DNA of 64,000 nucleotides from Gigaspora margarita (Eukaryota; Glomeromycota; Glomeromycetes; Diversisporales; Gigasporaceae): NCBI GenBank assembly GCA_009809945.1, contig WTPW01000500.1:62001-126000 (forward strand), read 5' to 3'. Numbering within the stretch: position 1 is the first letter of the stretch; each line of letters starts with the position of its first letter. The notes under the pieces were generated by a model. The model was not told the DNA's origin and made no database searches. It saw only the letters and a program-made list of their open reading frames with translations. A program made the position numbers and the translations under genes. Shown piece after piece: positions 58,408 through 64,000 of this stretch.

Positions 58408-58747
58408 TAGAAACAATCTAGTTGTTGCCAGTGGCGACAGTCGTCGGATTGCAATTGACCAACCAGATCGTGTTGCGGAATCAAAACAAATGCTAAGTTA
58501 ATTGTCGTTAGGGTCAGTGTTTAGGGTTAGTATAGAATACATTGTATAGTAAAATTTACAAGGAATTTTTTTAATTAGAATACAGAAGGTGTTTTCATAG
58601 GTAAAATTTTGAACTATTGCGAATTTTTGAAAAATTTCAAAGTCTCTTCGTTTTTGGATTACACAAATTTTACACCTGATCCTGTGATATGATTGGTCAA
58701 TTGCAACCCGGTAACTGTCACCGCTGGCGACAAATAGATTTGCCCTA
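58408..58747. mobile_element. TIR MITE, CpG-preserved copy
   Basis: Arms of about 55 bp: TAGAAACAATCTAGTTGTTG, then CCAGTGGCGACAG...GGATTGCAATTGACCAA, and the inverted TTGGTCAATTGCAACCC...CTGTCACCGCTGGCGACAAATAGATTTGCCCTA. The middle holds GTTAGGGTCAGTGTTTAGGG. The second copy at 60672-62002 has most of the CpGs changed to TpG or CpA. Confidence 0.7.
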
Positions 58748-59183
58748 TGTTATAATCAAAATCTTGATTTACATCTGATATAGATCTATTTTCTTGACAT
58801 AAGGAATCTCCCCAGACATATAATGCTATGCACTTTCCTAGTAATTCGTAAGAATAAAACCAGTGATATATTAAAAAAATCTAAAATCCGATTTTAATTG
58901 ATCAAAGTTCAATTATTTATAACGCTTCACAAAAAGATATGGCCTCATGGATGGGTTCAGTCGGTCACAGTCAGTCATCGGTTTGTCATTATCAGTTATT
59001 CATAGCCGATTGACCACAGTTGGTCATACAGTTAAATAACCAGTTATAGTTGATAAAATATTTATCCATTTATTCAATCAAATATCTATAAGTAACAAGT
59101 AGGGATGGGTCATTGCACAGACTGCCAAAAAGAAAACAAAACATGGCGATTTGCATCACATAATCAATAAAACCATCATTTAC

Positions 59184-59273
59184 AATTCTGGTCAAACTTG
59201 CAGATCATTTGACCACAATTAAAGTTGTTTTGATCTAGATCTGGCCAAATGATCTGCAAAATTGACCAGAATT
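59184..59273. mobile_element. 90-bp foldback MITE, copy 1
   Basis: AATTCTGGTCAAACTTGCAG, then ATCATTTGACCA, pairs with TGGCCAAATGATCTGCAAAA, then TTGACCAGAATT. A second, more decayed copy is at 62784-62875. Confidence 0.65.
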
Positions 59274-60010
59274 ATTAATGATTTGTTTTGACCAGACATA
59301 CAAAATAATTTATTGTAGTAGCAATTAATTGCAAATTTTCGAACTCAATTAATTATTGCAGTTTGTAAAAATATGTGAAATTTGCTGATCAAAAAAAAAA
59401 AAAAGATGATTTCTTATTTTGATTTTATTTAACATTTTTTTTAGACTTTTAAATTGTATATTCAACATTTTGTAATAAATTTGACTAAACATTTTTGTAG
59501 AAATACTATAGAAGATGTAGATTTATTATTTTGTAATATAACTTTTGTAAGAATATTATTTGTGCATTTATTTTTTGCAAAAAATTTGAGTATTGTTTCT
59601 TTTTTAGACTATTCGAAGTTAATTTTTTTAGTTAACATCACCCTTCTATTCCCCTTTGATGTCCCTAGTAAAACAAACATATAAAAAAAGTAAAAAATTA
59701 ACAAAAAATAAAATAATACATAACTGCAAAATAGAGATTGTACCTATTGGAAAAACCTCTACTTAGTTATTATTAAATTAGTCAGTTATTTGGATAAATT
59801 ACTATATTACATAATAGCAAGTTCTACTTGGGTACATTTTCTACTGCAAGCTAATGCAAAAAGGTGCAGTTTCAAAATTTTGTCTAAATTAAACTTATTT
59901 CAGGCCAAAATTTGAAACAACTATCTATGTGTTATTTCATAATTATACAGCAAATATAAATAATTTAAAATAAAAAGTACTTAAAAGAAAAAATAATTTA
60001 AAATAGAAAA

Positions 60011-60573
60011 TAGTCCTCCGGGTCGATAGCATAGCGGTTATGCTCCGAGGATACAAATCGCAAAGTTGCCAGTTCGATTCCTCCCAAAGGCGAAATAAGA
60101 AAAGCCAGCCGGTTAGGGAACTGAAACACTGTGGGAAGACAGGGACCCAGAACATCACACAGACAGACTTAATTGGGCAGTCATTATTTTGAGAATTTGT
60201 GGCTGTAAAAAAAATTGTGCTAGGACCCCGATTTGGAATAACTGAAGTCACGAGACGTAATGTGAGGCCCAAGTCTGGATCTACATGATACTACATGAAC
60301 TCGTGGCGTCACTGGCCCGTTTAGGTTGAATTCCTCTTCGGCGCTCTGGTAGGAGCTTCTGGCGTGTGACCTCTCTGGGGGTCACTGCGGTGGGTCGCAT
60401 CTAGGTGCTGTGGGAAGTAACCAGATAATGTCAGGCTTTATATAAATAACATTAGTTATAGTAATAGTACAAATGTAACGACCTTTGGGGTTGTAAGTTA
60501 TATCAGTTCTTTACAAATAAAGCAACGGCGAGATCCGCCAAAGTTTAAAAANAAAAAAAAAAAAAAAAAAAAA
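60011..60573 (+). mobile_element. tRNA-derived SINE, full length with poly(A) tail
   Basis: The 5' head is tRNA-like: A-box-like TAGCATAGCGGTTATG (near 60025) and B-box AGTTCGATTCC (near 60070), spaced as in a tRNA. A GC-richer body follows, ending in a poly(A) tail (60549-60573, one ambiguous base at 60552). A 15-bp target-site duplication ATTTAAAATAGAAAA flanks it (59996-60010 and 60574-60588), the mark of LINE-driven retroposition. It keeps many CpGs while its host repeat has almost none, so it arrived late. The minus-strand frame of 109 codons is a shadow. Confidence 0.85.
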
Positions 60574-60671
60574 ATTTAAAATAGAAAAAATTTAAAAATT
60601 TAAAATAACTTAAAACTAAAATTAAATGAATTAAAAAAATAAAAAAAAATAAAAAAAATAAATAATAAAAT

Positions 60672-62002
60672 TAGAAATAATCTAGTTGTTGCTAGTAGTA
60701 ACAGTCACTAGATTGCAATTGACTAGCTAGATCATATTGCAGAATTAAAACAAATACTAAAGTTAATTGTCATTAGGGTCAGGATTAGAATAGAGTTAGG
60801 ATTAGTATAAATACATTGTATAGTAAAATTATACAAAAAATTTTTTTAATTAGAATACAGAAGATGATTTTATAAGCAAAATTTTGTACTATTGCAAATT
60901 TTTAAAAAACTTTAATAGTCTCTTCACTTTGGGTTATATGGGTAATCTCGTCACTTCTGGACGAAAAAATTAATAGTTCAAAGTTACTATATAATAGAGT
61001 TTTGATTTTTATGAATTAAAATTTTAAAAAAAAATTATATATAATATTAATTATATATATAATTTATTTATAAAAAAAAATTCTATTAATTATTAATTTA
61101 ATATTTTTTAAAAAATTTTTAAAATTGTTTAATTTTTAAAATAAAAAAATTTAAAAAATTAAAATTTCTAGTATCTTTAAAATTTACCCAATCAAAATCA
61201 AGTATATTTTTGTGATAATTCGCAAGTGCCTTGGTGTAACTATCAAGAATAAATCTGCAAAATTTCAAATAAGGTTATTATGTAGAAAAAAAAGTTATAG
61301 TATAATTTATAATACTAATTTAACCTAATTTACTATTATTTTATCTAGTAAAAATAATGCCTATTTTAGGTTAAAAAAGTTAAAAAATCAATATATTTTT
61401 AAATTTTAAAAATTTTATATGCATATATATATATATAATAATCCTTTAGACTCTAATTTTAAACTGATATTAACTAAAAATTTATTGATTATAAATTTTA
61501 TTAACTTGTCATATAAGTATATATTATACTAAAAATTAGTATATTTATTTTATTTACTAGTTTTTAACCTATAAACTATATTAATAACAAATATTTTAAC
61601 TTTTATAAAACTTTTTATTATATATACAAAATATTACTAGAATTATTTTTTTTTATAAAAAAAAATATAGTTTGTATAATAAAAAAAAATACAACAATTT
61701 ATAAATATATAAAACTATCTATTATTTTTTAATATATAAATTAATAATAAAAAATATTTAATTTTTATACAATACATTTATATTTGTAGCTTGATATTAT
61801 AATATATACTTTTCCAAAAGATATATTTAAAATAACAATAATTAAATAAAATATTATTTATAAATATTTTACTTGCTATATTAATATATGATATGTCAGA
61901 AGTGACGAGATGACCTATACAATATTATATCTGATCCAATAATATAATTGGTCAATTGCAACCTGATGGCTGTTACTGCTAGTGACAAATAGATTTGCTC
62001 TA
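60672..62002. mobile_element. TIR MITE, CpG-depleted copy split by an insertion
   Basis: It is the same element as 58408-58747 (TAGAAATAATCTAGTTGTTG start, TTGCTCTA end). A segment at about 60941-61915 is inserted after TTTGGGTTATA. Nearly every difference from the other copy is a transition. Confidence 0.65.
60941..61915. mobile_element. A/T-rich TIR insertion nested in the MITE
   Basis: The ends GGTAATCTCGTCACTTCTG and the inverted CAGAAGTGACGAGATGACC are nearly perfect. The interior is about 90% A/T without a usable frame. The ends keep two CpGs although their surroundings have none. Confidence 0.65.
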
Positions 62003-62783
62003 AAAAATAAAGCTAAAATTTTGGTTGTTTTTTTATATATGTTTATTTTTAACTTGAATAAAACAATTCAAGAAATTCTGAGCTTCTAAAATAGTTTTTT
62101 ATCCAAATGTGAAGAGCTAGAGAACTAGTATTAATAAGTAAAATGAAATATTTAAATAAACATATAATTTTTGTAGAAATAACAATTATAAAAACAATTA
62201 TTTGAACCAATACTCTTTTATATTAATTTTTAAGCCATTCTATCAATAATTTATAAGAGACACAAAATTTGCATTTACCTAATAGAAACTTGGAGAAATT
62301 AGTAAATCCAAAATTCTAAACTGTGATCACTACCGATCTGATTACTAGATAATTTTGGCTATAAAAATAGTATAAACAAAGTTCTTTTTCTTGAATAAAT
62401 GTATTATATAATTTTATTTTTTTTGTTTTTCATTTCTAAAAGAAATATAATATTAACTACTAAATCAAATTTATCTGACCTAATTAGCAATTCAACTAAA
62501 TCTCTAGACTAAATTTAATTTAAAGTAAATTTATTATAATAGATTTTACTACTTTAAAAATAGTTAGTTCATTTTATATATTTGTTTCATTTGTTCTCTC
62601 TTTTGAGAGTCCTAAAAAATAATTAATTGAAAAATTAACTTTACATAGCCAAAGAGTGATTAAGATGTATGTATAAAATAGATATATAATGAAAAAATCT
62701 GAATTGCTAAAAGGATCTAATTTCATAGCTACCTTATTTGTAATAATCACATGCTATACTGTTACCAAAGAACTTTATTATAT

Positions 62784-62875
62784 ACAATTTTGTTAAAATT
62801 GCAGATTATTTAACCAGAATTAAAATCGGTTTGTTATAATTCTGGCTGAATAATCTGCAAAATTGGCCAGAGTTA
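62784..62875. mobile_element. 90-bp foldback MITE, copy 2 (decayed)
   Basis: TTGCAGATTATTTAACCAGA pairs with inverted TCTGGCTGAATAATCTGCAA; it is related to 59184-59273, with further transitions. Confidence 0.55.
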
Positions 62876-64000
62876 TAAACAAGATATTCCTCAACCAAGT
62901 TTAAATCATCATCTAAAAAATTTTCAAATCATGTGATATATATTATTTATATATTTGTTAATATTATATTTTTATTATTGTTCATTTATATTAATAAGAA
63001 GTTTTATTTATAAATTAATTATACTATTAATTATACAAAGTTATACAATCTAAAAATTTTTGAGTAGCAATATAACCCTAGTTGGTTTTTCTATTTATTA
63101 AATAATACAAATATAATAATATTAATATTAAGCAATAAATATTCATTTATTAGCCAGAATATTAAGAATTTAATATTGTCATAATATTAGCTAGTTAGTC
63201 AAACTACTCTGACTAGCTAATACTAGTAGAGCTATTAATCAGTCCATCTAGTTTATCCTAGTTAAAAAACTGCTAGTCTTTTAAAAAACCAGACCAGACT
63301 ATGGTCCAGGACTGAATAGGACTGAATAGAGCTAGGTTGAACAGACTGATAAGGCCACACCAAGTTAAAACTATATTTAATATAACCTTCTCTCCTCTTT
63401 TTGAGCCTCAGATAGAGGGGGTAATAAACATCACTTAATATAAAAATCATATTAACTGTTCAAAAAAAAAATTTTTTTAGCCAATCAAAATCTCATGTTT
63501 TTTTACCCTTCCTCCTAATGCTTAGAGGTGTAGATTATTTATTAGTATTATATTAAACATAGAATCAAATTAATATGGCCTAGACTACTTTTTTTGAACA
63601 AAGTCACCCAAAAAATCAGTAGCTTATTTTTGAATAAAAAGGTTATTTAGCAATTGCAAGTAGTTGCTATATAGTAAAGTTCAAATTTTATTATATTCAT
63701 CGATTATAAGCATTTAAGTAAATATGTTTAGAAGATCAAAATATATATACTCCAAAATTTTCATACAAATCAGAGAACTTTTAGTTTTAATTTTTAATTT
63801 TTATATTTGTTAAATATATTTTTTTAACAAATTTTAATTTTTCATCAAACGCAAAAATTAAAAGGCAAATAATAAAATGTTTATGAATCTTGCTAAAAAT
63901 TATAAAGTATGTGTATTTTATCTCCTAAATACATTTACATAAATGATAATAATCAATTTACATAGTAGAATTTGGTTTTTACTATGTAATAACTATTGTT
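62876..64000. other. CpG-poor A/T-rich region to the window edge
   Basis: Apart from the repeat at 63412-63580 no structure is recognised. Short frames such as 63262-63450 are not supported. Confidence 0.45.
63412..63580. repeat. Dispersed repeat, CpG-depleted copy
   Basis: This is the partner of 13063-13221. It shares TAGAGGGGGTAATAAACATC and about 160 bp, and has CA or TG wherever the other copy has CG. Confidence 0.75.

Larger units (their letters stand above)
59610..62650 (+). mobile_element. Dispersed TIR repeat R1, CpG-depleted copy with nested insertions
   Basis: It starts with (A)TTCGAAGTTAATTTTTTTAG, then TTAACATCACCC, and ends AATTGAAAAATTAACTTTACATAGCC; the interior follows the copy at 43691-45138. 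Nested inside are the SINE (60011-60573) and the TIR MITE (60672-62002) with its own insertion. It interrupts the coding-like repeat whose other copy is at 54055-54333. Confidence 0.5.

Noticed and set aside
60011..60095. Possible functional tRNA gene
   Set aside because: The A and B boxes are present, but no proper acceptor stem or anticodon arm closes, and the sequence continues into a SINE body with poly(A) and target duplications.
59943..60272. 109-codon minus-strand frame
   Set aside because: It lies antisense across the SINE; similar frames are expected in every SINE copy.

Overview
The window looks like a piece of an arbuscular mycorrhizal fungal genome (Glomeromycotina, most likely Rhizophagus or a close relative). 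The reasons are very AT-rich DNA, short GTAAGT...AG introns, a locally expanded BTB-BACK-TLDc gene family, a secreted alpha-lytic-type serine protease, a decayed Sel1-like repeat gene, and an extreme density of small non-autonomous transposons. The species assignment is inference. The window holds no prokaryotic operons, rRNA or CRISPR.

Layout. Positions 1-14,000 are repeat-dominated. They hold an inverted-repeat array (1-800), a decayed transposon-like ORF (895-1710), and a nest of hAT-type elements with 8-bp target-site duplications. That nest (6117-9129) splits one arm of a giant palindrome (about 5886-10208), and its innermost layer carries a piece of a DIRS-like retroelement polyprotein. 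Positions 14,080-34,330 are four head-to-tail segmental duplicates of about 4-6 kb. Each carries a BTB-BACK-TLDc gene, a relic of a second BTB gene, and a decayed gene of unknown function. The copies differ by frameshifts, a deletion and several insertions (a solo-LTR-like element, MITEs and a 1.07-kb TIR element). Positions 34,985-36,390 hold a decayed sixth family member on the minus strand, broken by a hAT MITE. Positions 40,136-41,664 hold an intact minus-strand member. Positions 37,400-55,400 are mostly transposons: two short Helitrons, a MULE-like MITE with a perfect 9-bp duplication, further hAT and TA-flanked MITEs, a solo-LTR-like element and a Sel1-like pseudogene. At 56,554-57,840 lies a single-exon secreted S1-type protease. 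Positions 58,400-64,000 are repeats again, including a complete tRNA-derived SINE with a poly(A) tail and 15-bp target-site duplications.

Three observations stand out. (1) In the tandem BTB-BACK-TLDc genes the BTB and BACK parts are nearly constant, but a segment of about 65 residues near the end of TLDc is hypervariable and mosaic between copies, as in recognition or diversifying families. Two copies also share a +1 frameshift in an A run exactly between BACK and TLDc. (2) The repeat flanks (about 2.8-7.6 kb and 59.4-64 kb) are almost devoid of CpG. Matching repeat pairs differ nearly only by C-to-T and G-to-A transitions, even in the 8-bp target-site duplications, while repeats elsewhere in the window keep their CpGs. 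(3) The order of nested insertions can be read directly from the duplications. All coordinates and similarity statements come from reading by eye; no search was run.
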